Below the pieces are notes generated by a model that was not told the origin of the DNA, made no database searches, and saw only the letters and a list, made by a program, of their open reading frames with translations. A stretch of DNA of 13,271 nucleotides from Anaerolineae bacterium. GTDB taxonomy: Bacteria; Chloroflexota; Anaerolineae; Anaerolineales; UBA4823. The stretch is taken from positions 1-13,271 of the forward strand of contig JAUXFR010000009.1 of NCBI GenBank assembly GCA_030622805.1, given 5' to 3'. Positions 1 to 6,825 of the stretch are shown here, in pieces. Position numbers and translations under genes: made by a program. Every line of letters starts with the position of its first letter. Position 1 is the first letter of the stretch.

Positions 1-281
1 ATCTCGAAGATGTTGTACCAGCGATCGGTGTAGTAAGTTTCGATAAAACGATCCCCCTTTCCCAGAAACATCCCGTGAACCTGCATGTCCTCGCGATCGA
101 AATAAGCTTCGAGGATTAACCGGTTCTGATCACGCCGGACAAGTATAGCCTGGTAGCGCCAGGTTTCAGTTCCACCCTCGTCCAGCTTGACAACAATTAC
201 GGGATCGCCGATGGTCAGCGACTTATCCCTCCGAGTTTCAATTGTGCCGTTCTTTTCTGAGAGGTCGTCGTGTTCATGCAT
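1..281 (-). CDS. DUF402-family protein, N-terminal part (runs off the window edge)
   Basis: Reading leftwards from an ATG at 281 there are 93 open codons up to the window edge, so the C-terminus is missing. The frame has a TGA three codons upstream of the ATG, which fixes the start at this first ATG. Residues 83-93 read YYTDRWYNIFE, a stretch I recognise from DUF402 proteins, where it precedes the rest of the small beta-barrel. Characterised DUF402 members are phosphoester hydrolases, such as nucleoside tri/diphosphatases and FomD, but the catalytic acidic residues would lie off the window, so activity cannot be judged. The start lies 9 nt after the stop of the thiamine transporter ATPase, in the same direction, which suggests it is the last gene of the riboswitch operon. 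No good Shine-Dalgarno site is visible; translation may be coupled to the gene upstream. Confidence 0.72.
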   Translation of the reverse strand, partial: MHEHDDLSEKNGTIETRRDKSLTIGDPVIVVKLDEGGTETWRYQAILVRRDQNRLILEAYFDREDMQVHGMFLGKGDRFIETYYTDRWYNIFE

Positions 282-290
282 AAGAATTCA

Positions 291-1373
291 TTATAAAAAC
301 AACTGTATGGCTCTGGAAGGGGTAAAAGTTATACAAATGATCTCCCCTTTATGGGGCAGTTCTTCGGAGGAAGGAAAATCAAATCGCAAGGGTACGTGAT
401 TTACCTGGATGGCGACCTGGCAGGTGCTGCCGCGGAAGGTTGTTTCTAAAACCCTTCCCTTCACCTGACAGTTAGAATTTTGATTAATCTGGACGGCATC
501 GGGGCGCAGCAGCACCATGATATCTTTGCCATCTAATTTTGATATATCCTGTTTTGCTAACGCAGAATGTTCGATCATGTCTAAGGTGAGAGGGATTTCT
601 CCAATACTCGTGCTAATAAATGGTTCTCCATGTAAATTGCAAATTTTCCCCGCCAGTAAATTGTTTAGTCCTAGGAAGCGAGCTGCGAAGACTGAGGCGG
701 GGCGGTGATAAATATCCTGCGGAGAACCGATTTGCTCGACATGTCCAGCATTCATTAGCACCACCCGGTCAGCCAATGCAAAAGCCTCCTCTTGATCATG
801 TGTAACGTAAATGGCGGTCTGCTGGCTGTGGTTCAGTATGTCCCGCAGGTCAAAGACCAGGCGTTCCCGTAAGCTGCGGTCTAATGAACCGAGCGGCTCG
901 TCCAGCATCAATAAGCGCGGGTGGGGCGAGAGCGAGCGAGCCAGGGCGACACGTTGGGCTTCACCGCCGGATAACGTGTTTACGTCTCGCGCTTCAAATC
1001 CGGGTAAACCAACCAACTCAAGAACCTCTTTTACCCGCACCCGGATGTCCTCCAGGGGGAGATTCGTCATTCGCAATCCGAAAGCGACATTTTCGAAGAC
1101 ATCTTTATGGGGGAACAGCGCGAAGTCCTGGAACATCAAACCAAAACCTCTCTGGTGTGTGGGAACACCCGCCAGTGACTTCCCGTCCCATTCAATATCG
1201 CCCTGGTCCGGCAGTTCAAGTCCGGCGATGATATTAAGCAGGGTAGATTTACCGCAGCCGCTGGGACCCAAGACTGCAACAATTTCAGAGGTTTGGACGT
1301 TGAAGGAAATGCCAGCGAGAGCGCGTATTTTTGCGAAATATTTGTGTATGTTGATTATCGACAGACCAGGCAC
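291..1373 (-). CDS. Thiamine ABC transporter ATP-binding protein (ThiQ/FbpC type)
   Basis: A cytoplasmic ATPase of 360 aa that powers the adjacent permease. Visible motifs are Walker A GPSGCGKST at 36-44, Q-loop Gln82, signature LSGGE at 134-138, Walker B LLMLDEP at 154-160, and switch His192. After the nucleotide-binding domain (about 1-235), the roughly 120 C-terminal residues form a TOBE-type regulatory region. This makes it like PotA/FbpC and longer than E. coli ThiQ, which is about 230 aa without this extension. The start codon is GTG, 2 nt after the permease TAG stop, with GGGAG 10 nt upstream inside the permease coding end. By sequence alone it could serve ferric iron, polyamine or thiamine; the thiamine assignment comes from the TPP riboswitch, the ThiB-like binding protein and the kinase in the same operon. 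Confidence 0.9.
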   Translation of the reverse strand: MPGLSIINIHKYFAKIRALAGISFNVQTSEIVAVLGPSGCGKSTLLNIIAGLELPDQGDIEWDGKSLAGVPTHQRGFGLMFQDFALFPHKDVFENVAFGLRMTNLPLEDIRVRVKEVLELVGLPGFEARDVNTLSGGEAQRVALARSLSPHPRLLMLDEPLGSLDRSLRERLVFDLRDILNHSQQTAIYVTHDQEEAFALADRVVLMNAGHVEQIGSPQDIYHRPASVFAARFLGLNNLLAGKICNLHGEPFISTSIGEIPLTLDMIEHSALAKQDISKLDGKDIMVLLRPDAVQINQNSNCQVKGRVLETTFRGSTCQVAIQVNHVPLRFDFPSSEELPHKGEIICITFTPSRAIQLFL

Positions 1374-1375
1374 AG

Positions 1376-3169
1376 CTAAAATTCTCCCACGTCCGCAATG
1401 CGGAAGCGTTCGATTGCCAGCATACCAAATCCGGTTACCAGCATTAGAATTGTGCTCAGAGCAAGCGCCTGACCATAGTTCATCATTCCCGGTCTGGTGA
1501 TCAGACGGTAGATGGCAATTGGAATGGTCGGATATTCGGGTCGCGCAATCAGGGCTGTCGCACCGAATTCACCCATGGAAATAGTAAAAGCAAAAGCAGC
1601 CGCAACCAGCAGTGCCCGTCCGACCAATGGTAGATCTATGTGTCTGAACACCTTGCTCGGGCTGGCGCCCATCACAGACGCGGCTTGACGTACACGAGGT
1701 GAAATGCTGTGCAGCGATGGAGTGAGGCTGCGTATCACAAAAGGGAATGCTACCAGCGTGTGCGCAAGAGGAATCAGCAGGGGCGACGCGCGCAGGTCAA
1801 GCGGTGGTCTGTCAAGAGCTACGATGAAGCCTAAGCCCAGGGTGACGGCTGAAGTTCCCAATGGCAGCATTAATAAAGGGTCGAGTGAACGATTTAGAAT
1901 CGACTCCCGATTGCGAGCCAGTGCCCAGGCTGCCGGTGTTCCCAGCAGAAGCGCCAGGGCTACCGTTACACTGGCGTAGAGCAGTGAAATAGCGATAGTG
2001 GTAGTCGGCGGTGCGTAGAATAAAGATTCGCGGCGATTGATGTTCAATTCACGGTAATAGTCCAGCGTGAATCCCCCCCATTCTGGCCTTCCGTATCCCT
2101 GGCGGGCTGTTGTGGTTGATGTCCTTTCGAAACGTGAGACTGAACGGAATGCCAGAGCGAATAACGGTGTGAGTATCAGCATTAACAGCAGAAGTATATA
2201 CGCACCTGCCAGGATGCGCTGACGCCAGGCTGTCAATCTGCGCTGGGTAAATTCCACGGGTCGCAAGTTGAGCGGTCGCGACAGGCGGTTGGCTAAACGG
2301 GTATAGACGATAGTCAGTGCCAGTGTGCATGCCAGCTGGATCAGCGCAAGCGTGGCAGCCAGCGGTAAATTGAACAGGCTGACGGTCTGGTAGTAGATTT
2401 CGGTTTCCAGCGTGGAGAATTGAGGACCGCCAAGCACCAGGATCACACCGAAGGAAGTGAAGGTAAATATAAAGGTAAGCACTGCGGCTGAAGCGATGGC
2501 AGGCGATAGGAGGGGCAGCGTCACATGCCAGAGCGTACGCCAGCGGTTTGCACCCAGCACCTGTGCAGCCTGACCCAGTTTTGGGTCCAGGTGAGACCAG
2601 AAATCTCCCACCAGGCGTAATACAATGGTTGTGTTGTAGAAGACGTGTGCGAGCAGGATCGCATATAGAGTATGTGTGAACATGATCGGAGGCTGCTCCA
2701 ACCCGAAGACAGACATCAGCGATGCGTTCACGAGCCCCTGAGGACCGAGCAGCGCGTTGAAAGCCGCTGCGACAACCAGCGTTGGCAGCACAAAAGCTAT
2801 GCCAGACATGGCTCTGAGTGTGGATTTTCCCGGGAATTGGTACCTGGCAAACAGATAAGCCCCGGGTAGCCCTATTGCCAGGGTCAGAAAGGTTGAAAGG
2901 CTCGCCTGCCAGAATGTGAACCAGAGGACATCCCTGAAAGCTGGTGAGGCGAGCGCCTGCTGGATTGGCGCGATCAGACCACTTTCACTTCGAGCGAAGC
3001 TGACTTGCAGGATGCTGCCCAGTGGGAAGAAATAGAATAACGCCAGGAAAGCAAGTGGCGCCAGCCATAAGAGCAGCAATTTGATGGATGGGGCGCGCAA
3101 CCGGTTGGAAGTCGCGGTCCGATTTATGGTTTTCAGCGTAACACCGTTTCTATCCATTCCCTGATCCAT
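1376..3169 (-). CDS. thiP: Thiamine ABC transporter permease, two fused permease modules (ThiP/FbpB type)
   Basis: An integral membrane protein of 597 aa, forming the channel through which thiamine delivered by the binding protein crosses the membrane. It contains two homologous binding-protein-dependent permease modules in one chain, each followed by a cytoplasmic coupling (EAA) loop: around 201-220 (AAQVLGANRWRTLWHVTLP) and around 496-515 (AASVMGASPSKVFRHIDLP). These loops dock onto the ATPase. About twelve hydrophobic segments can be picked out, starting at 31-55. ThiP and FbpB share this double layout, and the length is near that of the family (about 535 aa) with a longer N-terminus. The start used overlaps the binding protein by 37 nt; a second in-frame ATG four codons later (3157) is equally possible, and neither has a strong ribosome site. 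Specificity for thiamine is inferred from the operon. Confidence 0.88.
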   Translation of the reverse strand: MDQGMDRNGVTLKTINRTATSNRLRAPSIKLLLLWLAPLAFLALFYFFPLGSILQVSFARSESGLIAPIQQALASPAFRDVLWFTFWQASLSTFLTLAIGLPGAYLFARYQFPGKSTLRAMSGIAFVLPTLVVAAAFNALLGPQGLVNASLMSVFGLEQPPIMFTHTLYAILLAHVFYNTTIVLRLVGDFWSHLDPKLGQAAQVLGANRWRTLWHVTLPLLSPAIASAAVLTFIFTFTSFGVILVLGGPQFSTLETEIYYQTVSLFNLPLAATLALIQLACTLALTIVYTRLANRLSRPLNLRPVEFTQRRLTAWRQRILAGAYILLLLMLILTPLFALAFRSVSRFERTSTTTARQGYGRPEWGGFTLDYYRELNINRRESLFYAPPTTTIAISLLYASVTVALALLLGTPAAWALARNRESILNRSLDPLLMLPLGTSAVTLGLGFIVALDRPPLDLRASPLLIPLAHTLVAFPFVIRSLTPSLHSISPRVRQAASVMGASPSKVFRHIDLPLVGRALLVAAAFAFTISMGEFGATALIARPEYPTIPIAIYRLITRPGMMNYGQALALSTILMLVTGFGMLAIERFRIADVGEF

Positions 3170-4164
3170 TCTTCACGTTTAGCTGCGATGTCCTGCGGGC
3201 TGACGAAAGCAGTATCCTTCGGCACTAATAGATAGTTTTCGAAGGTTTCGTCCAAATCTGCGTTCTGGTTGACCGGAAAGACGAACATTTGTAATGGGAT
3301 GTCTTCCTGAAAAGTGGTCGATAGCATAAAGTCGATCCATTTCTGAGCCAGGTCCAGGTTCTTTGTACCGTCCAGTATTCCGACATATTCTATCTGGCGG
3401 AAGCAACTCTCATCGGCGGTAATCGCTGCTGTTGGTGGTTCATCCAGTGGTGGATCGGCGTAGATGACCTCGAAAGGCGGGCTGGAAGCATAGGAGACCA
3501 CAACTGGTCTGGTGCCGCCTGAGCGAGTGAATTCGGTGTAGTAGGCGGTCTCCCAATCGTTAACCACCAGCGTATCGTTGTCCATCAACCTCGTCCAGTA
3601 ATCCAGATAGCCATCTTCTCCAAAGTGACCGATGGTTGCCAATAAAAACGCTAAACCGGGTGATGATGTGGCAGGATTTTCAACAACCAGCAATCCCCTG
3701 TATTCGGGCTTCAGCAGGTCTTCCAGGTTGCCTGGCGGCGCGATATTTTGCCTCTCGAAGAAAACTTTATCATAGTTCAGGCATACATCGCCATAGTCGA
3801 CCGGCAGTGCTCGATTTTGAGGATCGAGCTTGAAAAAATCCGGGATTTCTGCCAGCATTGGGGAATCATACGCGATAAAGATTTCCTCATCCAGCGCCCG
3901 ACTGAGGAAGGTATTATCAACGCCATAAAAAACGTCTGCAATTGGATTGCCTTTGGATAGGATGGCTTTATTGAGGGCGCTGCCTGTGTCACCGCTGGCG
4001 ATGAACTCCAGCGTGATGTTGTGCTGCGTTTCAAATGCCATTTTCACGCCCGTAGAAATGGCGAAAGAATCATGCGTCATTATTTTCAGGGTGCCTGGTG
4101 TTGAAGTGCAGGCGGCAGTAAGCAAGCCTAACATAGCGAATAACAAGATGATTTTCCTGTTCAT
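3133..4164 (-). CDS. thiB: Thiamine ABC transporter substrate-binding lipoprotein (ThiB type)
   Basis: A lipid-anchored extracytoplasmic solute-binding protein of 343 aa that would capture thiamine and hand it to the permease. The N-terminus is a short lipoprotein signal: MNRK, a hydrophobic run, then LTAAC with the lipidated cysteine at residue 19. The mature part starts with TLKIMTHDSF and goes on with a GDTGSALNKAI region and an ADVFYGVDNTFL region, matching the ThiB/periplasmic-binding layout (ThiB: YTYDSF, ADVVLGLDNNLL). An ATG five codons upstream (4179) is in frame, but GGAG overlapping that codon sits 9 nt before the ATG at 4164, so the shorter form is preferred. It lies 66 nt after the thiamine pyrophosphokinase stop. 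Related iron-binding proteins share the fold; the TPP riboswitch upstream decides for thiamine or a precursor. Confidence 0.88.
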   Translation of the reverse strand: MNRKIILLFAMLGLLTAACTSTPGTLKIMTHDSFAISTGVKMAFETQHNITLEFIASGDTGSALNKAILSKGNPIADVFYGVDNTFLSRALDEEIFIAYDSPMLAEIPDFFKLDPQNRALPVDYGDVCLNYDKVFFERQNIAPPGNLEDLLKPEYRGLLVVENPATSSPGLAFLLATIGHFGEDGYLDYWTRLMDNDTLVVNDWETAYYTEFTRSGGTRPVVVSYASSPPFEVIYADPPLDEPPTAAITADESCFRQIEYVGILDGTKNLDLAQKWIDFMLSTTFQEDIPLQMFVFPVNQNADLDETFENYLLVPKDTAFVSPQDIAAKREEWIREWIETVLR

Positions 4165-4230
4165 TTGTAAACTCTCCATAAATAGTTAAATCAGGTTTTT
4201 CTGTTGATTTACACCAATGAGTAAGGTCAG

Positions 4231-4872
4231 CTAGGCAGATTCAGAGTTTCTGATATGTACACAGATCAGAAGTCCCTCTGTAAGATGTATATCTGCTCCC
4301 TTACCCAACATTATGTTACTGATACCGCGAGTACTACCGATATAAAGGCTGCCATCATGCAGCGGGTATTCCAATCCCTGCGTTGTGATACCATGGGCAT
4401 CCCCAACGATTGGAATTAGAGAAATTGTGTCTCCAGGTGACCCGGTGATGTGCTGCTTTTCACCACCGTGAATCAATTGAATCTCCTGCCAGCCGTCGAT
4501 TATGCGTATCTTTGTTTTTTTGAATTCGGGTGACGCAGGCAGCAGCAGATTAGCCAGTGTTTGATCCCAACGTGCTCCTAAAGCAGCGATTATGCTGATC
4601 TCGGTCGCACCCAGATCCCTGGCGTAAGTAAGCGCAAGCTCCAGATCTGTATAATCCTTCCGTGCAGGATGGTGGATAAGGTCGGTTCCCGCGGATAACA
4701 ACCTTTGTTCGGTTGCTTCATCGATCGAATCCATGTCTCCGACAACAACGGAAGGTGTCAGTCCTAGTTCGATGCAGTATCGTGCACCCCCATCAGCAGC
4801 GATGAATAAATCCCCAGCAGGAACCCGGAAAGGTTCGCTCAGGCGACCGTTGGCAAAGATAACTATATGCAA
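4231..4872 (-). CDS. thiN: Thiamine pyrophosphokinase, TTG start
   Basis: A cytoplasmic enzyme that transfers pyrophosphate from ATP to thiamine, giving the cofactor TPP. At 213 aa it has normal family length. Motifs are FIAADGGA at 23-30, GDMDS at 45-49, the metal and ATP region KDYTDLEL at 72-79, and GARWDQTLAN at 99-108, where many homologues have His in place of Gln104. A C-terminal beta-rich thiamine-binding half includes GISN at 183-186. The open frame extends upstream to 5049, but that part is the riboswitch aptamer and the terminator. The start chosen is TTG at 4872-4870, giving MHIVIFANG, the typical kinase N-terminus; GGAGG at 4883-4879 lies 6 nt before it. It is first in the operon with the thiamine transporter, as expected for salvage of external thiamine, and is regulated by TPP through the leader. 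Confidence 0.92.
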   Translation of the reverse strand: MHIVIFANGRLSEPFRVPAGDLFIAADGGARYCIELGLTPSVVVGDMDSIDEATEQRLLSAGTDLIHHPARKDYTDLELALTYARDLGATEISIIAALGARWDQTLANLLLPASPEFKKTKIRIIDGWQEIQLIHGGEKQHITGSPGDTISLIPIVGDAHGITTQGLEYPLHDGSLYIGSTRGISNIMLGKGADIHLTEGLLICVHIRNSESA

Positions 4873-4901
4873 AAAAACCCTCCATTTCAGGGAGGGTTTT
4901 T
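4871..4901 (-). terminator. Riboswitch expression platform: intrinsic terminator that also hides the kinase ribosome site
   Basis: A perfect 11-bp stem (4891-4901 with 4873-4883) closes a 7-nt loop, and the A-U end of the 3' arm forms a 7-U run. The 3' arm contains GGAGGG, the only Shine-Dalgarno candidate for the kinase, and the TTG start overlaps the last two U positions. When the hairpin forms, transcription should stop just before or at the start codon, and any read-through RNA would have its ribosome site paired. The hairpin is seen directly; its switching behaviour is inferred from its place just after the TPP aptamer. Confidence 0.9.
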
Positions 4902-4927
4902 GATACTCCGGTTTGAGCTTATGATGA

Positions 4928-5021
4928 TGCAATCCCTCCGCCGGTATTATCCGGATCAGGTTCGCGGGTCGAGGCCAAATGGCGCTCCTCTCAGCCCAGA
5001 TCAACTGGGCTCCCCGTGCAA
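4928..5021 (-). promoter_or_regulatory. TPP riboswitch (THI element) aptamer
   Basis: On the minus strand the leader has the hallmark TPP aptamer elements in order. These are CGGGG followed by a 7-bp P3 stem (AGCCCAG/CTGGGCT), the conserved CTGAGA at 4997-4992, a small variable P3a stem (GCC ATTT GGC), ACCCG closing P2, and the pyrophosphate-arm signature CCTGATCCGGATAATACCGG at 4960-4941, then GGAGGGA. A short TGCA/TGCA pair closes P1. The aptamer binds thiamine pyrophosphate and controls the thiamine kinase and transporter operon. GGAGGG at 4939-4934, which forms the 3' side of P4 in the bound state, is identical to the terminator 3' arm. It can pair with the terminator 5' arm (4891-4896), which gives an obvious antiterminator. 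Confidence 0.96.
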
Positions 5022-5054
5022 ATGATCTATTTGAGAATCTTTGTCTCAAAAACG

Positions 5055-5083
5055 AGTATAATGAACACGGAGATGGTTGTCAA
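5055..5083 (-). promoter_or_regulatory. Sigma70 promoter of the thiamine operon
   Basis: On the minus strand a consensus -35 TTGACA (5083-5078) and a -10 TATACT (5060-5055) are separated by exactly 17 nt. Transcription should begin near 5048, about 27 nt before the TPP aptamer, so the riboswitch is at the very start of the RNA. Confidence 0.88.
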
Positions 5084-5163
5084 GTGATTGCACCTCCACA
5101 GGTTGCTTTGGAATTGTCAGTGGTGATCAATGTAGGTTTCAGTTCATCCGGTATTCATTCCCT

Positions 5164-5184
5164 AAAACCTGCAGGAGGTTTTTT
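5164..5184. terminator. Hairpin with T-run between the divergent promoters, possible bidirectional terminator
   Basis: A 7-bp stem (AAAACCT at 5164-5170, AGGTTTT at 5176-5182) encloses a 5-nt loop and is followed by two more T on the plus strand. The stem has only three strong pairs. It sits 15 nt before the tRNA -35 box and has no gene reading into it on either strand in this window. It may insulate the two promoters or be a remnant. Confidence 0.4.
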
Positions 5185-5198
5185 GCGATCATGTTTTC

Positions 5199-5227
5199 TT
5201 GACATCAATTTTGCTTGGGGATATAAT
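5199..5227 (+). promoter_or_regulatory. Consensus sigma70 promoter of tRNA-Asn
   Basis: A perfect -35 TTGACA (5199-5204), a 17-nt spacer and a perfect -10 TATAAT (5222-5227). Initiation would fall near 5234, about 8 nt before the mature tRNA 5' end. Such a full-consensus promoter fits the high demand for a stable RNA. Confidence 0.92.
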
Positions 5228-5241
5228 GCGGTTCCTCACGT

Positions 5242-5314
5242 TCCTCGATAGCTCAATTGGCAGAGCGAGCGGCTGTTAACCGCTAGGTTGAAGGTTCGAG
5301 TCCTTCTCGAGGAG
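5242..5314 (+). tRNA. tRNA-Asn (anticodon GTT)
   Basis: A 73-nt cloverleaf can be drawn with every stem intact. The acceptor stem is TCCTCGA with TCGAGGA (7 bp). The D arm is GCTC/GAGC, the anticodon stem AGCGG/CCGCT with loop CTGTTAA (anticodon GTT at 5275-5277), the variable loop AGGTT, and the T arm GAAGG/CCTTC with loop TTCGAGT. The discriminator base is G, usual for Asn. The next bases are CCT, so the CCA tail is not encoded in full and would be finished by a nucleotidyltransferase. It has its own consensus promoter just upstream and a strong hairpin just downstream, so it appears to be a single-gene unit. Confidence 0.97.
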
Positions 5315-5320
5315 CCTACA

Positions 5321-5353
5321 CGAGCACCCGATTCCGGGTGCTCGAATGGTTTA
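5321..5353 (+). terminator. Hairpin terminator after tRNA-Asn
   Basis: A perfect 10-bp GC-rich stem (CGAGCACCCG at 5321-5330, CGGGTGCTCG at 5335-5344) with loop ATTC begins 6 nt after the tRNA. The following bases (AATGGTTTA) have only a weak T-run, so termination may be incomplete or the hairpin may mainly serve as a 3' processing barrier. Confidence 0.7.
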
Positions 5354-5391
5354 AGGATTGGATCGAACTGACATGTAGTTAATAAAGATGA

Positions 5392-5419
5392 TTGGAAATT
5401 CAAATGTAAGAAGTATAAT
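5392..5419 (+). promoter_or_regulatory. Probable sigma70 promoter of the small membrane protein/peptidase operon
   Basis: TTGGAA (5392-5397), a 16-nt spacer and a perfect TATAAT (5414-5419). Initiation would be near 5426, leaving a 5' leader of about 65 nt before the ATG at 5491. The leader is A-rich with no evident structure. Confidence 0.6.
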
Positions 5420-5490
5420 AAGTAACCTGTAGCAAAAAAAAGATAGGATGTTCAAAATAATTTGTTAGTTAGAATGTAAGGAGACTGAAT

Positions 5491-5658
5491 ATGAGTGAGC
5501 AAGAATCTGAGATCAAGACACCCCAATTCGAACCGTCACAAAAAAGCAGTGATTTGGTTGCTGTCGCTGCTATCGTTGCTGTTGTGATCGTCACACTGGC
5601 GTGTACGTTCTCATGTACACTGCTGGGTTATTTCTTCTTCTCAAATCCACCCTGGTAA
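5491..5658 (+). CDS. Small single-span membrane protein (55 aa), unknown function
   Basis: A short gene with clear signals: AAGGAG at 5478-5483, a 7-nt spacer, an ATG and a TAA stop. The N-terminal 20 residues are polar and acid-rich (starting MSEQESEIK). From about residue 22 to 50 the chain is continuously hydrophobic, and it ends in SNPPW, so it should be a one-pass membrane protein, probably with a short outside tail. Two cysteines (38 and 42) lie one helical turn apart inside the membrane segment. I do not recognise a family. It lies 7 nt before the Xaa-Pro peptidase ATG, which lacks its own ribosome site, so the peptidase is probably translated by coupling to this gene. The gene could be a membrane tether or partner for a neighbour, but nothing in the sequence shows that. 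Confidence 0.75.
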   Translation: MSEQESEIKTPQFEPSQKSSDLVAVAAIVAVVIVTLACTFSCTLLGYFFFSNPPW

Positions 5659-5665
5659 ATCGAAA

Positions 5666-6808
5666 ATGATCTATTCCGATCGCGTGGAGCGTTTCCGCAG
5701 GACACTGGATACCAGTGCGGATATGGCTTTTTTCCCTGTTTCCGCTGACCTGCAGTACCTGACTGGTGTTCCCAGGGACATACCGACCTACGGTGCGATC
5801 CTGTATCCTGGGGGATGGGTCGAAGGATTATGGATGGCACGGGACACAGAGCCGGTGTTGCTCATCACACGCATGACGGCGGAATTTCATGCACCAGATA
5901 CATCGAATCTGGATGTTCGCGTCCTTAGTGATCAGGATGATCCGACTGCGCTGCTGAAAAGTGTCTTCGACTATTTTTCTGTAAATGATTTAGATCGGCT
6001 TGCGGTTGGAGACACAACAAATGCCGATACTATTATTCACCTACAGCAGATATATCCCAAAGCGCGTTTTATTTCTGCAACCGAAATGTTGAGACCTCAA
6101 CGAATGATTAAGTCTCAACCAGAGATTGATATGATGCGCCGCGCTGGAGAGATCACTGAAGCTGCATTTGCTGATGTGGTTCCGAGGCTGAAGCATGGCA
6201 TGAGTGAGTTGGATATCATCTCAGAAGTGGATTACGCGCTTCGCAGGCATGGCGCGCTGGGACCGTCCTTCACGACCTCTCTCTATACTGCCGGTCCAGC
6301 GCATGCGCTGGTATTCGGTCAGCACACGGGTTCCTGGCATCGCAAACTACGTCCTCCAGTGTCGATCCTGTTCGATTTTGGTGCCATTTATGAGGGTTAC
6401 TGCTACGATTTTGGCCGAACTGTAGTCTTTGGTGAGCCGGATGAGCAGGTCTACCAGATCCATTCTCTTGTGATGCTGTCGCAGGCTGCGGGGATTACCG
6501 CTATGCGCGTGCCAGAGGTGACCGCTGCGGATGTAGATGCGGCTGCACGGCGCGTGATCGAAGAAGCTGGATTGGGCGAAACTTTCCGCCATCGCCTGGG
6601 ACATGGCATCGGTCTGGATGTGCACGAACCGCCGTTCCTGACCGGGTCGGATTGTACGGTGCTGGAGAAAGGGATGCTGTTCACAGTTGAACCCAGCATC
6701 CTGTTTGAGAAAGGGCTTTCTGCGCGAGTGGAAGATGTAGTCCTTGTTGGTGATGATGGCGGGGTACCACTCACGGTCGGGTTTCAGGATTTGATCGTGA
6801 TAGACTGA
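5666..6808 (+). CDS. M24-family Xaa-Pro peptidase (aminopeptidase/prolidase type)
   Basis: A cytoplasmic two-metal peptidase of 380 aa, predicted to cleave Xaa-Pro bonds in peptides. The N-terminal creatinase-like domain (about 1-140) is followed by the pita-bread catalytic domain. All five expected metal ligands are present: Asp237 (FDFG), Asp248 (YDFGRT), His313 (GHGIGLD), Glu342 (VEPS) and Glu356 (RVED), with the accessory His320. No signal peptide is seen. The ATG is 7 nt after the stop of the small membrane protein and has no clear Shine-Dalgarno site. Sequence alone does not separate aminopeptidase P-like from prolidase-like (PepQ) action, and some M24 members act on creatine or other amide substrates. 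Length and intact metal site favour an active Xaa-Pro enzyme. Confidence 0.88.
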   Translation: MIYSDRVERFRRTLDTSADMAFFPVSADLQYLTGVPRDIPTYGAILYPGGWVEGLWMARDTEPVLLITRMTAEFHAPDTSNLDVRVLSDQDDPTALLKSVFDYFSVNDLDRLAVGDTTNADTIIHLQQIYPKARFISATEMLRPQRMIKSQPEIDMMRRAGEITEAAFADVVPRLKHGMSELDIISEVDYALRRHGALGPSFTTSLYTAGPAHALVFGQHTGSWHRKLRPPVSILFDFGAIYEGYCYDFGRTVVFGEPDEQVYQIHSLVMLSQAAGITAMRVPEVTAADVDAAARRVIEEAGLGETFRHRLGHGIGLDVHEPPFLTGSDCTVLEKGMLFTVEPSILFEKGLSARVEDVVLVGDDGGVPLTVGFQDLIVID

Positions 6809-6825
6809 AATAATGGTAATAATTC

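Noticed and set aside
811..1500. 229-codon plus-strand open frame
   Set aside because: It is antisense to the ATPase and permease, both of which have full motifs; its translation is rich in Arg/Ser/Pro and has no recognisable domain.
4873..5049. N-terminal extension of the thiamine kinase frame starting at 5049
   Set aside because: This stretch encodes the TPP aptamer and terminator; it starts at the expected transcription start and has no ribosome site. The family N-terminus begins at the TTG at 4872.
4979..5251. 90-codon plus-strand open frame across the divergent promoters
   Set aside because: It runs antisense through the riboswitch and into the tRNA; no ribosome site or family resemblance.
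6451..6774. 107-codon minus-strand open frame
   Set aside because: Lies opposite the catalytic half of the M24 peptidase, where all metal ligands are intact on the plus strand.
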